A stretch of 64,000 bases of DNA from Murimonas intestini (GCA_003148945.1 QGGY01000001.1:558001-622000); one strand, 5' to 3'; positions 15,712 through 25,055 are shown, counted from the first letter of the stretch. Numbers and translations are program-made. Notes: generated by a model not told the origin, from the sequence alone.

Positions 15712-18192
15712 GTGAATTTGAAAATTATTCTAAAGTATATCTTAACAAACGTAAAAGAGCGCAAAGCAAGAACTTTCGTTATGCTTCTTTCAATTCTGTT
15801 GTCTGCTATGCTGCTGTTCGTGTCTTTTTCAATCGGCGTGTCCTATGAAAGCGCACAACAGAAAATGGCGCGCGGAATGGCGGGGAGTGCAACTGTTTCA
15901 GTTCAAAGTGTGGAGGCTGGTGTCCATGCAGACGATATTCCTGAACTGCCTGACATAAAGACAAAAGCGGGAATTGTAGAAGGAACTTCCCTTTACCATG
16001 AAAACGGATACTATGAAACAGTTGACCTATTGGCGGCTGATATGGAAGCGTTAAATCAAATCAATAAACCACGTCTGCTTGGCGGCGAAGTTACCGCTTT
16101 TTCCGGCAATCAGGTTATCTTGCCGGATAGGTTTACATCAAAATACGGTATAGAAAAAGGCGACACTGTTACCTTACAGATAAACGGCTCATCGGTGGAT
16201 TTTGAAGTGGCGGAAATTGCAGCTTATGATACGGTTTTCCTGCGCCACACAAGAGGCGCGACAGCACTTTTGCCTTTGGAAACCTTAAAAGAAATTTTAG
16301 ACTGGGACGACGGTTATAGCAAAATTCTGATTGAACCTGCCGAACCCACCGCCACAGGTAATTTAATTTCTGAATTACAAAGTACGCTTGATAACGGGCA
16401 ATACAGGGTATCAGAGGTTGTCAATGAAGCGCAGATAGCTGCCGACGCAAGACAGAAATCCATGCCGTTTTTCCTTATCAGCTTCTTTTCGCTGACTATG
16501 AGCATTTTTATCATTTACAGCAGTTACAAAGTCATTACGTTAGACCGCTTACCGATCATCGGCACTTTCCGCAGTATTGGCGCGACGGAAAAGACCGTAA
16601 CCCGTATTCTGCTTTTGGAAAGTCTGTTTTACGGCTGCACAGGCGGGCTGATTGGTATTCCTATGGGTATGATCGTATTAAAAGTCATTTTGCAGGGAAT
16701 GGGCAAATCATTATCGCAGGGAATAGAAATCCCCGTTGTAATTTCTGTCCCCGGCGTTTTCCTATCTTTTGCTGTTGCTGTAATTGTATCTTTGCTTTCC
16801 GCATGGCTGCCTGTCCGCAAGGCGAGCCGGCTGCCGATAAAAGATGTTGTCTTAGGTACAGTGGAAGAAAAGCGTGTCCCCCGCCCTTTAATTGTCGGAA
16901 CAGGAGTTGTGCTGTTTATCGTGTCTGTACTATTGCCGCATTTTGCGTCCGGCACGATGCTTTATCTTGCAGGTGGCTTTTCCCTGTTAGGTCTGATTGC
17001 CGCCACTATCTTTGTGATACCGATTTTCACAAATATAGCAAGCGCAGTATTAGAGCGTTTCTACGGTGTGATAGCCGGAAATGAGGGTAAGATTGCTGCC
17101 CGCAACATGAAAGACAATCGGAACATCACACAAAACATTACACTGCTGTTTATCAGCATATCCGCAATCATTGCAATCAGCGTTGTCGGAAATTTTGTGA
17201 CGACCTATATCAGCGACGTTTTTCATGGCGCCAAGCTTCAAGGTTTTGCAGATGGACGTATGCAGCCAGAATTTGTGGAACAGGTAGAAGAAATGGAGGG
17301 CATTGAAAAAGTGCTGCCCCTCTATGTGATTAACGGCAAAATACAGACAGAGGGTGTGACTTTTTCACGTTTAGAGGGTACCAAAGATTTAGAGCTCTAT
17401 AATTCCATGCTGGCTCTTAGCTATGCAGATCTGAGTATGCAGGAGCAAGCCGTAGCCGCCTTTCAAGCAGGAGAACGTGCAATCGTTTTGAGTGAGGACA
17501 GCTTGAAACAAACTGGATTTTCCGTTGGGGACGAAATCAGCCTGTCAAATGGGGAGAGCGAAAATAATTATGTGATTATCGGCAGCTTCAAATCAAGGGC
17601 AACCGATGTGGAAACCATTATTCCTGCTGCCTATGCAACTTCTGATTTTGGGGCGGAAGCCTATGACTTTTTAGCTTATACGGCCGCAGACCCCGACGCA
17701 ATCATGGTACAGATACGGGCTTTGTTCGGGGACACCTCAAATTGGAGCCGTACCGTAGATGAATTTAATGCTGACGCATTATCTACTGTTGGCGCATTTT
17801 TAGAACCTATGCACAGCATGACTTATTTTATCCTGTTGCTTGCGGCTGTCGGCGTTATCAATAATCTTTTGATTAATTATATCCAAAAGCGGCGCACCAT
17901 TGCCATGTACAAATCCATTGGATTAAGTAACCGTCAGAACGGGAAAATGACATTGATAGAGGGATTTTCTTCGGGGCTTATTGGCGCAATGATTTCTATT
18001 TTTGTTTCTTATATGGAAATACAGACGATTTTTCTTGTGGCGGGCCCCAAAATTTCAATGGTTCCAGAACTGGATGCCTGGACATTTCTGAAAGCGGGGC
18101 TTTTAGGAATTCTCGTCACCCTGCTTGGTTCCATAGTACCGATTATCAAAAGCCGCAGCATGAAACTGGTAGAAGAAATCAAATTTGAATAG
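15712..18192 (+). CDS. ABC transporter permease, FtsX/MacB-type, two FtsX domains
   Basis: 826 residues. After a first membrane helix (about 18-38) there is a large external domain, then three helices around 255-385 (FtsX domain 1). Further helices lie at about 395-445, with a second external domain and a final FtsX domain (about 700-820). This is the ten-helix layout of permeases that export or sense lipids and antimicrobial peptides at the membrane surface. The start is GTG 15712 or TTG 15718, both near a GGAAAGTAGG site. The ATPase gene follows 14 bp downstream, so the two form one transporter. The substrate is unknown. Confidence 0.92.
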   Translation: MNLKIILKYILTNVKERKARTFVMLLSILLSAMLLFVSFSIGVSYESAQQKMARGMAGSATVSVQSVEAGVHADDIPELPDIKTKAGIVEGTSLYHENGYYETVDLLAADMEALNQINKPRLLGGEVTAFSGNQVILPDRFTSKYGIEKGDTVTLQINGSSVDFEVAEIAAYDTVFLRHTRGATALLPLETLKEILDWDDGYSKILIEPAEPTATGNLISELQSTLDNGQYRVSEVVNEAQIAADARQKSMPFFLISFFSLTMSIFIIYSSYKVITLDRLPIIGTFRSIGATEKTVTRILLLESLFYGCTGGLIGIPMGMIVLKVILQGMGKSLSQGIEIPVVISVPGVFLSFAVAVIVSLLSAWLPVRKASRLPIKDVVLGTVEEKRVPRPLIVGTGVVLFIVSVLLPHFASGTMLYLAGGFSLLGLIAATIFVIPIFTNIASAVLERFYGVIAGNEGKIAARNMKDNRNITQNITLLFISISAIIAISVVGNFVTTYISDVFHGAKLQGFADGRMQPEFVEQVEEMEGIEKVLPLYVINGKIQTEGVTFSRLEGTKDLELYNSMLALSYADLSMQEQAVAAFQAGERAIVLSEDSLKQTGFSVGDEISLSNGESENNYVIIGSFKSRATDVETIIPAAYATSDFGAEAYDFLAYTAADPDAIMVQIRALFGDTSNWSRTVDEFNADALSTVGAFLEPMHSMTYFILLLAAVGVINNLLINYIQKRRTIAMYKSIGLSNRQNGKMTLIEGFSSGLIGAMISIFVSYMEIQTIFLVAGPKISMVPELDAWTFLKAGLLGILVTLLGSIVPIIKSRSMKLVEEIKFE

Positions 18193-18206
18193 GGAGGGAT
18201 TGCTAA

Positions 18207-18893
18207 ATGAACGGATTAGCAGAAAAAGTTGCCATTGAGGGCAAAAATATAGTCAAGGATTTTCAACTTGGCGGCACTAAAACAAGAGTGTTGAAAAGCA
18301 TATCACTGAAAGTTGCTCAGGGTGAATTTGTTTCTATCATGGGACAGTCCGGCTCTGGAAAAAGTACGCTGCTTTATATTCTTGGCGGGCTTGATATGCC
18401 TACAAGCGGCTCTGTCTTTATGAACGGCATGGATATTTCAAAATTCAATGATGAAAAAATGAGCCGGATAAGACGGCAGAACATAGGATTTGTTTTCCAG
18501 TTTTACAATCTTATCCCCAATTTGAATGTAGAGGAAAATATCATGCTTCCGCTTTTATTGGACGAAAAGAAAATGCGTGACTATAAAAAACCGCTGAAAG
18601 ATATTTTAGAGGTAGTCGGTTTATCTGATAAACGAAAACATACCCCCCGTGAACTGTCAGGAGGACAGCAACAACGTGTTGCGATCGCCCGAGCATTGAT
18701 TGGAAACCCTGAAATTCTATTTGCGGACGAGCCGACGGGAAATCTTGACAGCCGCACCGGAACAGAAATCATGAGTCTGCTGCAGCGGATCAACAGGGAA
18801 CGGAGACAGACGATTATCATGGTTACTCATTCATCGGAGGCGGCAAAAAGCAGCAACCGTATCATTACAGTGAGTGACGGACTAATAACATAA
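18207..18893 (+). CDS. ABC transporter ATP-binding protein (MacB/LolD-type)
   Basis: 228 residues: Walker A GQSGSGKST near 46, Q-loop FVFQFYNLIP, signature LSGGQQQR near 151, Walker B ILFADEP followed by TGNLD, and H-loop VTHSSE. It is the cytoplasmic energy subunit for the permease encoded just upstream; the ribosome site is AGGGAGGG. This is the last gene of the first two-component/ABC cassette; no clear terminator follows. Confidence 0.95.
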   Translation: MNGLAEKVAIEGKNIVKDFQLGGTKTRVLKSISLKVAQGEFVSIMGQSGSGKSTLLYILGGLDMPTSGSVFMNGMDISKFNDEKMSRIRRQNIGFVFQFYNLIPNLNVEENIMLPLLLDEKKMRDYKKPLKDILEVVGLSDKRKHTPRELSGGQQQRVAIARALIGNPEILFADEPTGNLDSRTGTEIMSLLQRINRERRQTIIMVTHSSEAAKSSNRIITVSDGLIT

Positions 18894-19121
18894 ACAATTT
18901 ACTATCATTTCGAAGGAACAGGTATATTTATATTATCCTAAATGTGATATAATTCCTAAGTGGAATTCTCTATTTCTGATGGAGTATGATCTCTTTCATT
19001 CAGATATTTATAAAATCACACTTTGGAACGGTTAATCTGTATTTTTTATTGACTACATAATTATGGTGCTGGGGACAAAAGATCTTTTGCCCCCGGGCAT
19101 CATTATCTTAGGAGACTGTAT
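18894..19121 (+). promoter_or_regulatory. Intergenic region with a 24 bp palindrome upstream of a TetR gene
   Basis: TTGACT at 19049-19054 could be a -35 element. At 19071-19094 lies a near-perfect palindrome (GGGGACAAAAGATCTTTTGCCCCC; one mismatched pair). It ends 27 bp before the TetR start codon and so would cover the transcription start. It is a good candidate for the TetR protein's own operator. The rest is AT-rich with no gene. Confidence 0.5.
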
Positions 19122-19676
19122 ATGCCCGTGGACATGAAAAAGCTGATCGCAGAGGCGGTTCATACGCTTCTGATCGAAAAGAAAGTCAAGAAACTGACTG
19201 TAAAAGATATTGTAGAGGAGTGCCATATTACCAGGCAGTCCTTCTATTATCATTTTGAGGACATACCGGACCTGCTTCGCTGGATTCTGGAACAGAGTAA
19301 AGAAGAATTCATGCGGGAAGCCAGGAACCAGAGAGAGGCGGAGTCGGCTCTCAGATATTTTTTCCTTATGGCGATCAATGCACTGCCATATATTAAAAAG
19401 ACGGTTCAGTCCAATTATGGTGACGAGATTGAACGGCTTATGGAACAGCAGACCTACCGATTGTTTGAACAGCTTATAGAGGAAAATAATTTATACCAGG
19501 GCTGCAGCAGATTTGAGCTGAAGCTGGTTATACGGTATCACAGTCAGGCCATTATCGGGATCCTCAGGGAGTGGACGGAGGAAGACACGAAAAATCTGGA
19601 TCAGATTGTCCATGGTGTGTATCTTCTGATGACGGGCGGTATCTCCCCAACTAAAACAGCAGATGCAGAAAAGTAA
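19122..19676 (+). CDS. TetR-family transcriptional regulator
   Basis: 184 residues with an N-terminal TetR helix-turn-helix (KLTVKDIVEECHITRQSFYYHF) and a helical C-terminal half of the TetR_C type seen in dihydroxyacetone-kinase-regulator-like (DhaS) proteins. A GGAGAC site precedes the ATG at 19122; a second in-frame ATG at 19134 also fits. A palindrome immediately upstream suggests autoregulation. A strong terminator follows, and the coiled-coil/FtsH/DUF308 operon starts 190 bp further on. Whether that operon is its target is unknown. Confidence 0.9.
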   Translation: MPVDMKKLIAEAVHTLLIEKKVKKLTVKDIVEECHITRQSFYYHFEDIPDLLRWILEQSKEEFMREARNQREAESALRYFFLMAINALPYIKKTVQSNYGDEIERLMEQQTYRLFEQLIEENNLYQGCSRFELKLVIRYHSQAIIGILREWTEEDTKNLDQIVHGVYLLMTGGISPTKTADAEK

Positions 19677-19706
19677 TATATTGGATATTTATGTTTGACA
19701 TTTTTT

Positions 19707-19743
19707 CCAGAGTGTAAAGATACTTTACACTCTGGATTTTTTG
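19707..19743 (+). terminator. Strong Rho-independent terminator after the TetR gene
   Basis: A perfect 13 bp stem (CCAGAGTGTAAAG and its complement) with an ATA loop is followed by ATTTTTTG. It ends the TetR transcript before the FtsH operon. Confidence 0.9.
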
Positions 19744-19866
19744 TCTATACACGGCTTTACTTTTGGCAGTTGATGCAGACCAGCAGTGTGGATAAAATAA
19801 AATCAGGGTTTGGATGACGGACCGGCATCTGATAAATCTAATAAAATAAAGAAAGGAGCCCCTGAT

Positions 19867-20295
19867 ATGACACAAGAATTTTTGTCTGTAAAGCTTTGTG
19901 AACTGGATAATAAGATTGGCCAGGTACATAACCGGATCCACTTAAGTGAATCTGCAGATCATGCCCAAATACTGGCAGAAGTAGAAGCCCTTCAAAAGGA
20001 GTGTGTCAAAAATGAAATTGCTCTCCGCAATAAGCTGCGTTTTTCAAAAGCTCATGTTGTAGGCAGTCTTGCGGAGTCCTGTGATAGGGTGGAAGAGTTT
20101 TTTCAGGAGAAAAATTTTGAAAATCCTGCTTCAGATCATTGGGGTGACACATTTTCGGCTGAAGAAAAAGTCCTTCTTGCGGAATATGCACTGGATTTTG
20201 CCATGCAGGCTGCTGATAATGCTCTGCTGATCTCGCTGAAGGCCATGGACGCACAGATGACGCTGCTGGAAAAGGAAGGAGAAAGAATACTATGA
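19867..20295 (+). CDS. Uncharacterised helical protein coupled to FtsH
   Basis: 142 residues, acidic, predicted almost entirely helical with two heptad-like segments (residues 5-60 and 85-142). It has no signal peptide or membrane segment. I do not recognise a family. The ATG at 19867 follows GAAAGGAGCCCC. The last four bases overlap the ftsH start (ATGA), which implies coupled translation and a direct partnership. It could be an adaptor, substrate-delivery factor or regulator of the protease; this is inference from the overlap only. Confidence 0.75.
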   Translation: MTQEFLSVKLCELDNKIGQVHNRIHLSESADHAQILAEVEALQKECVKNEIALRNKLRFSKAHVVGSLAESCDRVEEFFQEKNFENPASDHWGDTFSAEEKVLLAEYALDFAMQAADNALLISLKAMDAQMTLLEKEGERIL

Positions 20296-22118
20296 AAGAA
20301 GTAAAAACCCCAAAGAAGCCGCTCATTTATTACTATGGAATCGTCCTGCTGATCTTGTTCCTCTTTAATGTTATTGTGTCCCCGCTTCTTATGCAGAAGC
20401 AGGTGCAGGAAATTGATTACGGAACTTTTATGGGGATGATAGAGAGTAAAAATATCGGGCAGGTAGAAATTGACGATTCGCAAATTATTTTTACGGATAA
20501 AGAAAACACGGTGATCTACAAAACCGGCGTTATGAACGACCCTACCCTGGCAGAACGGCTGTATGAATCCGGGGCAAAGTTTGAAAAAAATATTGAACAG
20601 AAAATGTCGCCTGTCTTAAGTTTCCTGTTGACATTTATTCTTCCAATGGTGATTTTTATTGGCCTTGGACAGTATATGAGCAAGAAAATGCTGCAGCAGA
20701 TGGGCGGCAAGGACTCCATGGCTTTTGGAATGGGGAAGAGCAATGCAAAAGTTTATGTGCAGTCCACACAAGGTATACATTTTAGTGATGTGGCAGGAGA
20801 GGATGAGGCCAAAGAGAGCCTGGCCGAGATCGTGGATTACCTGCATAATACAAAGAAATACACAGATGCAGGCGCTTCCATGCCTAAGGGCCTCCTTCTT
20901 GTAGGACCTCCGGGTACAGGTAAAACCATGTTGGCGAAAGCCGTGGCCGGTGAAGCTGGCGTCCCGTTTTTTGCAATCTCAGGTTCTGAATTTGTTGAGA
21001 TGTTTGTAGGCATGGGTGCTTCAAAAGTGCGTGATTTGTTTAAACAGGCCAAAGAAAAAGCGCCTTGTATTGTATTTATTGATGAGATAGATGCCATTGG
21101 AAAAAAGCGTGACGGACAGATAGGCGGAAACGATGAGAGGGAGCAGACATTAAACCAGCTTCTCACTGAAATGGACGGCTTTGAAGGAAATAACGGAGTG
21201 ATCATTCTGGCCGCTACTAACAGGCCGGAATCTCTGGACCCTGCACTGACGCGTCCCGGACGTTTCGACAGGCGTGTTCCCGTGGAATTGCCGGATCTGC
21301 TGGGCCGTGAGGCAATCTTAAAAGTCCATGCAAAGAAGATCAAGGTTGCTGATGATGTCAACTTCCATACTATCGCCCGCATGGCATCAGGGGCTTCCGG
21401 CGCCGAATTGGCCAATATTATTAATGAGGCAGCGCTCAGCGCCGTGCGTGCTGGCCGGACAATAGTAAACCAGGCGGATTTAGAGGAGAGTATTGAGACA
21501 GTTATTGCCGGATACCAAAAGAAAAATTCAGTCCTTTCCGACCATGAGAAAAAGGTTGTGGCATATCATGAAATCGGCCATGCCTTGGCAGCTGCCATGC
21601 AGAGCCATTCGGCTCCGGTTCAGAAAATCACCATCATCCCCCGGACTTCCGGCGCATTGGGGTACACTATGCAGGTAGAAGAAGGTGACAAGTATCTGAT
21701 GACCCAGAAGGAAATAGAGAACAAGATCGTTACCTTTACAGGAGGGCGTGCAGCGGAAGAGATCGTGTTTGGTGAGATTACTACCGGCGCTTCCAATGAC
21801 ATAGAACAGGCGACTAAGCTGGCAAGGGCCATGATCACCCGTTACGGCATGAGTGAAGAATTCGATATGGTGGCGATGGAAACGGTAACTAACCAGTATT
21901 TAGGCGGGGACACTTCTCTGACATGTTCCGCGAACACGCAAAAAGAGATAGATAAAAAGGTTGTGGAGCTGGTAAAAAAACAGCATGAAAAAGCAAGGAA
22001 GATTCTTTCAGAGAACAGAGAAAAGCTGGATGAACTGGCTCAGTTCCTTTACGAGAGAGAAACAATAAACGGCGAAGAATTTATGGAAATCTTAAACCAG
22101 GGAGGTGCAAACCAATGA
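20292..22118 (+). CDS. ftsH: FtsH-type ATP-dependent zinc metalloprotease
   Basis: 608 residues. Two membrane helices (about 12-32 and 100-120) flank a small external domain. Then follow the AAA+ module (Walker A GPPGTGKT at 205-212, Walker B CIVFIDEID near 259, second region of homology ATNRPESLDPAL) and the M41 peptidase (HEIGH at 426-430, the third zinc ligand Asp expected in TTGASNDIEQAT). FtsH degrades membrane and short-lived proteins in an ATP-dependent hexamer. The common HEAGH is HEIGH here, which keeps the HExxH ligands. ATGA overlaps with both neighbours make a three-gene operon. The housekeeping FtsH is usually near hpt/tilS, so this may be an accessory paralogue. Confidence 0.95.
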   Translation: MKEVKTPKKPLIYYYGIVLLILFLFNVIVSPLLMQKQVQEIDYGTFMGMIESKNIGQVEIDDSQIIFTDKENTVIYKTGVMNDPTLAERLYESGAKFEKNIEQKMSPVLSFLLTFILPMVIFIGLGQYMSKKMLQQMGGKDSMAFGMGKSNAKVYVQSTQGIHFSDVAGEDEAKESLAEIVDYLHNTKKYTDAGASMPKGLLLVGPPGTGKTMLAKAVAGEAGVPFFAISGSEFVEMFVGMGASKVRDLFKQAKEKAPCIVFIDEIDAIGKKRDGQIGGNDEREQTLNQLLTEMDGFEGNNGVIILAATNRPESLDPALTRPGRFDRRVPVELPDLLGREAILKVHAKKIKVADDVNFHTIARMASGASGAELANIINEAALSAVRAGRTIVNQADLEESIETVIAGYQKKNSVLSDHEKKVVAYHEIGHALAAAMQSHSAPVQKITIIPRTSGALGYTMQVEEGDKYLMTQKEIENKIVTFTGGRAAEEIVFGEITTGASNDIEQATKLARAMITRYGMSEEFDMVAMETVTNQYLGGDTSLTCSANTQKEIDKKVVELVKKQHEKARKILSENREKLDELAQFLYERETINGEEFMEILNQGGANQ

Positions 22119-22654
22119 GAAAACGTTCTGCTTTTGGCTGGCTAGAGCTGATAATTGGGATTATAATGGTCTTTCTTGGAGTTTTTATCTTTGTTCGTCC
22201 GGAAACAGCATTGACGGGGATTGTGATCCTCTACGGCATAATAGCTGTTGTCATGGGAATCACTGATATTATGTTCTATGTAAAAATGGAACGGTATACA
22301 GGATTTGGCCCTGCTGTCTCTCTGATTTCCGGTATTTTCAGCGTCATGGCAGGTATTATGCTTCTGGTATATCCCAGTGCAGGGAAATGGATCCTGGTAC
22401 TTCTCCTGCCTATCTGGTTTATAGCACACTGTATCTCCAGACTGTCACATTTGAGTATCATCCGGATTATGGCAGGAAGTTTCTTTTACTATTTTACTCT
22501 TATCATGAACATAATAGGAATTATTGTGGGGTGCATGATGATCATTAATCCTGTTATATCTCTTTTTACGGCAGGATTTCTGATCGGTATCTACTTTATC
22601 TTGTCCGGAATCGACAGCATTGTAATGGCAGTCAGTAAGATAGGTTTACGTTAA
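22115..22654 (+). CDS. HdeD/DUF308-like six-helix membrane protein
   Basis: 179 residues arranged as about six membrane helices in two similar halves, each beginning with a G-I-I or G-I-x-M turn (LIIGIIMVFLGVFIFVRP, then ISGIFSVMAGIMLLVYP). This is the pattern of the DUF308/HdeD family linked to acid or envelope stress in enterobacteria. It overlaps ftsH by ATGA and is the last gene of that operon; a strong terminator follows. It may be a protected partner or substrate of the adjacent membrane protease. Confidence 0.85.
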   Translation: MRKRSAFGWLELIIGIIMVFLGVFIFVRPETALTGIVILYGIIAVVMGITDIMFYVKMERYTGFGPAVSLISGIFSVMAGIMLLVYPSAGKWILVLLLPIWFIAHCISRLSHLSIIRIMAGSFFYYFTLIMNIIGIIVGCMMIINPVISLFTAGFLIGIYFILSGIDSIVMAVSKIGLR

Positions 22655-22676
22655 AGAAAACTTGATGTGGTAATGA

Positions 22677-22724
22677 GCCGGGGAACAATTTGTCCGATCG
22701 ACAGATTGTTCCCCGGCTTTTCTA
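22677..22724 (+). terminator. Rho-independent terminator after the ftsH operon
   Basis: GCCGGGGAACAAT pairs perfectly with ATTGTTCCCCGGC, with inner stem and loop between, followed by TTTTCT. It closes the coiled-coil/ftsH/DUF308 operon. Confidence 0.9.
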
Positions 22725-22807
22725 TTCTTTAAAGCAGTTTCCAGTCGAATATATATGTGATCCATGATATACTTTTTATATGCTTTTAATTATATGAGGA
22801 GGTTTTT

Positions 22808-23512
22808 ATGGGGAATTGCGAATTAACTATACTAATTGTTGAGGATGATGAAAGCATCAGGAATATATTGAAATCCTTTATTAAACAACACGGATATAAT
22901 ATAATAACTGCTAATGATGGGATTGACGGATATCATAAATTCAGGGAAGCTTCTCCGGATCTGGTGATTTTAGACATCATGATGCCGAGAATGAATGGTT
23001 ACGACTTATTGAGTAAAATCAGAGGCTCGTCCGATGTCCCTGTCATACTGTTAACAGCCCTGGGAAAAGAAAAGGACCAGTCTCACGGCTTTGATCTGGA
23101 GGCGGATGATTATATCATAAAGCCTTTTTCCTATCCCATACTTATGAAAAGAATTGAAGCAATCTTTAGAAGAAATAAGAAGATAAACACAGTAGATAAA
23201 AATACGGCTTTGATCTTCGGCGATCTGAGGGTGGAGACAGCAAGAGCTGAAATTTATTATAAAGAGGAACAGATAAAGTTTACACCGAAAGAATATGAAC
23301 TGATCAAATTTATGCTGGAACATAAAAATCAGGTGTTCACACGCACACATCTGCTGGATATCCTATGGGGAGAGGACTATTATGGGAATGAGAAAGTTGT
23401 CGACAACCATATCAAAAACATCAGGAAAAAATTGGATATGGAACTTATTGAAACAGTCTGGGGCATGGGTTATAAGATTGCCGGTCGAAATCAGGAAGCA
23501 CCTAAGCGTTAA
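22808..23512 (+). CDS. OmpR/VanR-family response regulator
   Basis: 234 residues with receiver (VEDDES acidic pair, phospho-Asp56 in LDIMMPRMNG, Lys in IIKPF) and winged helix (KFTPKEYELIKFML to WGMGYKI). AGGAGG lies 8 bp before the ATG. The paired kinase overlaps its last 35 bp. It probably controls the ABC genes at 25056-28361, ahead of which an 11 bp-spaced direct repeat is found. Confidence 0.95.
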   Translation: MGNCELTILIVEDDESIRNILKSFIKQHGYNIITANDGIDGYHKFREASPDLVILDIMMPRMNGYDLLSKIRGSSDVPVILLTALGKEKDQSHGFDLEADDYIIKPFSYPILMKRIEAIFRRNKKINTVDKNTALIFGDLRVETARAEIYYKEEQIKFTPKEYELIKFMLEHKNQVFTRTHLLDILWGEDYYGNEKVVDNHIKNIRKKLDMELIETVWGMGYKIAGRNQEAPKR

Positions 23513-24872
23513 ATTATTCCTCCAGCTTTTTTGTATTTTATCGCTCACAAGTGTTGCCATTGTGGGGGTGGTCCAACACTATTTACCACTCCGTTATATT
23601 GAAAAAATATCCGCTGATTTAAGCACTGAAACAGATAAATTAATCATGACTTTAGAAGGTGTACCTGAATCGGAGATAGAAGATTATATAATGGCGTTCT
23701 GTCTGGAAAACGGTACTGAAGCGCAGCTTTATGATGATAAGCAGAATGATATTTACTGTGTGGACTTATCGAAGAGTCTTCTGATTAAAGACGCCACCAT
23801 CGGACAGGTGATCTCCTGGGATTTCATGAATTCAAATAAGCTCTACCGCCTGGATATCTCCATTTCCCACACGGGAGGGGCTGATATTGTAAACACGATC
23901 AAAAGTTTGTATCCGTTGATTCTCAGTGTCATATTCGCAGCGTCAATGGTGATAGCTCTCATTTATTCGAGGTTTATTGCGAAACCCATTGTAGATATCA
24001 GTAAAATAGCGAAACGCATGACTACCCTTGACATGACATGGCAATGCAGGGTCAGGAGAACGGATGAGATCGGTATGCTCGCTGACAGCTTAAATAAAAT
24101 GTCCAGACAGCTTTCATCCACCCTTGAAGATTTGAAAACATCGAATACTATACTGCAGGATAAAATGAATAAAGAGCGGGAACAGATTCAGCAGCGCTCT
24201 GATTTATTCATGGCGATTTCCCATGAATTAAAAACACCGCTCACCATATTAAAAGGGGAAACAGAAGGAATGTTGATGAATCTGGAGCCTTTCGATAACA
24301 GAGATAGGTATCTGCTCCATTCCTTACAGGTGATTGAGACCATGGAAAAATTAGTGCAGGATATTTTAACAACTGCCCAGCTTCAAACTCATAAAAAACT
24401 GCTCCATCTCTCTGTCTGCGATATTCAAAGCTTAGTCTTAGATGCTATTGAAAAGGAGAGGGATTTCATTGAAATCAGGAAAATAAACCTGCAGTATAAG
24501 CTCGCTGAGAATCTCTGTGTTACATTAGACAGAGAGCTATTTACCAAGATCGTTATCAATTTAATAAATAACGGCATTGTGCATTCTAAAGAGAATTCCA
24601 GTGTTTTTATTGAGATGTGCCGTTCTGGAAATAATTGCATTCTCACCATTGAAAATACAAATGCCCATATCCCCGAGGATGAGATCCCTCATATCTTTCA
24701 GCCGTTTTATCAGATTGATAAGTCACACTCCGGCACGGGAAACGGAATCGGCTTATACATCGTGAAAACATTTCTCGATGAACTGGGATTTGAATATGAC
24801 ATCGTCAATAGGGAAAACAGTGTGGTGTTTACCATCATCATGCCGCTCACAGAAGAAGCAGAGCCCTCTTAA
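23478..24872 (+). CDS. Membrane sensor histidine kinase (HAMP type)
   Basis: About 464 residues. An N-terminal membrane helix (about 14-34), an external domain of roughly 110 residues, a second helix near 142-162 and a HAMP-like linker are followed by HisKA (MAISHELKTPLTILKGE, phospho-His249) and HATPase (N-box VINLINNGIVHS, GNGIGLYI). No ATG lies before the first helix. The best start is TTG at 23478, inside the end of the response regulator gene; the frame is open further upstream to ATG 23382, but that would overlap the conserved regulator C-terminus by 131 bp. The start is uncertain. Confidence 0.88.
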   Translation: MPVEIRKHLSVKLFLQLFCILSLTSVAIVGVVQHYLPLRYIEKISADLSTETDKLIMTLEGVPESEIEDYIMAFCLENGTEAQLYDDKQNDIYCVDLSKSLLIKDATIGQVISWDFMNSNKLYRLDISISHTGGADIVNTIKSLYPLILSVIFAASMVIALIYSRFIAKPIVDISKIAKRMTTLDMTWQCRVRRTDEIGMLADSLNKMSRQLSSTLEDLKTSNTILQDKMNKEREQIQQRSDLFMAISHELKTPLTILKGETEGMLMNLEPFDNRDRYLLHSLQVIETMEKLVQDILTTAQLQTHKKLLHLSVCDIQSLVLDAIEKERDFIEIRKINLQYKLAENLCVTLDRELFTKIVINLINNGIVHSKENSSVFIEMCRSGNNCILTIENTNAHIPEDEIPHIFQPFYQIDKSHSGTGNGIGLYIVKTFLDELGFEYDIVNRENSVVFTIIMPLTEEAEPS

Positions 24873-24954
24873 GTTGTAAAAATCTCAAAGCTGTATTTCC
24901 GTGGGACAATTCTTCCTATGCCCTGTCTTTGACCAAGTAAGACTTCATTATTTT

Positions 24955-24986
24955 TTACCGGCGCTTCAATGCCGGTAATTTTTTTT
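24955..24986 (+). terminator. Rho-independent terminator between kinase and ABC genes
   Basis: TTACCGGC and GCCGGTAA form an 8 bp stem with an 8-base loop, followed by eight T. It separates the regulator/kinase transcript from the transporter genes, as in the cassette at 13-19 kb. Confidence 0.85.
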
Positions 24987-24990
24987 GGAA

Positions 24991-25013
24991 TCCATACTTT
25001 TTCCATACTTTTT
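24991..25013 (+). promoter_or_regulatory. Tandem TCCATACTTTT repeat, candidate response-regulator box
   Basis: TCCATACTTTT occurs twice in direct repeat with an 11 bp period, directly after the terminator and 43 bp before the first permease gene. Helical-turn-spaced direct repeats are typical of OmpR-family binding sites. Assignment to the 22808 regulator is inference. Confidence 0.45.
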
Positions 25014-25055
25014 ACTGCTATCCTTATCTTATCAAAGATAAAGGAGCTGATTTTT

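Noticed and set aside
23382..23477. Kinase start at ATG 23382
   Set aside because: It would overlap the conserved C-terminus of the response regulator by 131 bp; such long overlaps are rare. A TTG at 23478 is preferred, though unproven.
24969..25055. Longer start for the first FtsX permease
   Set aside because: It would lie within a terminator and the direct repeats; ATG 25056 has AAGGAG and begins the expected membrane helix.
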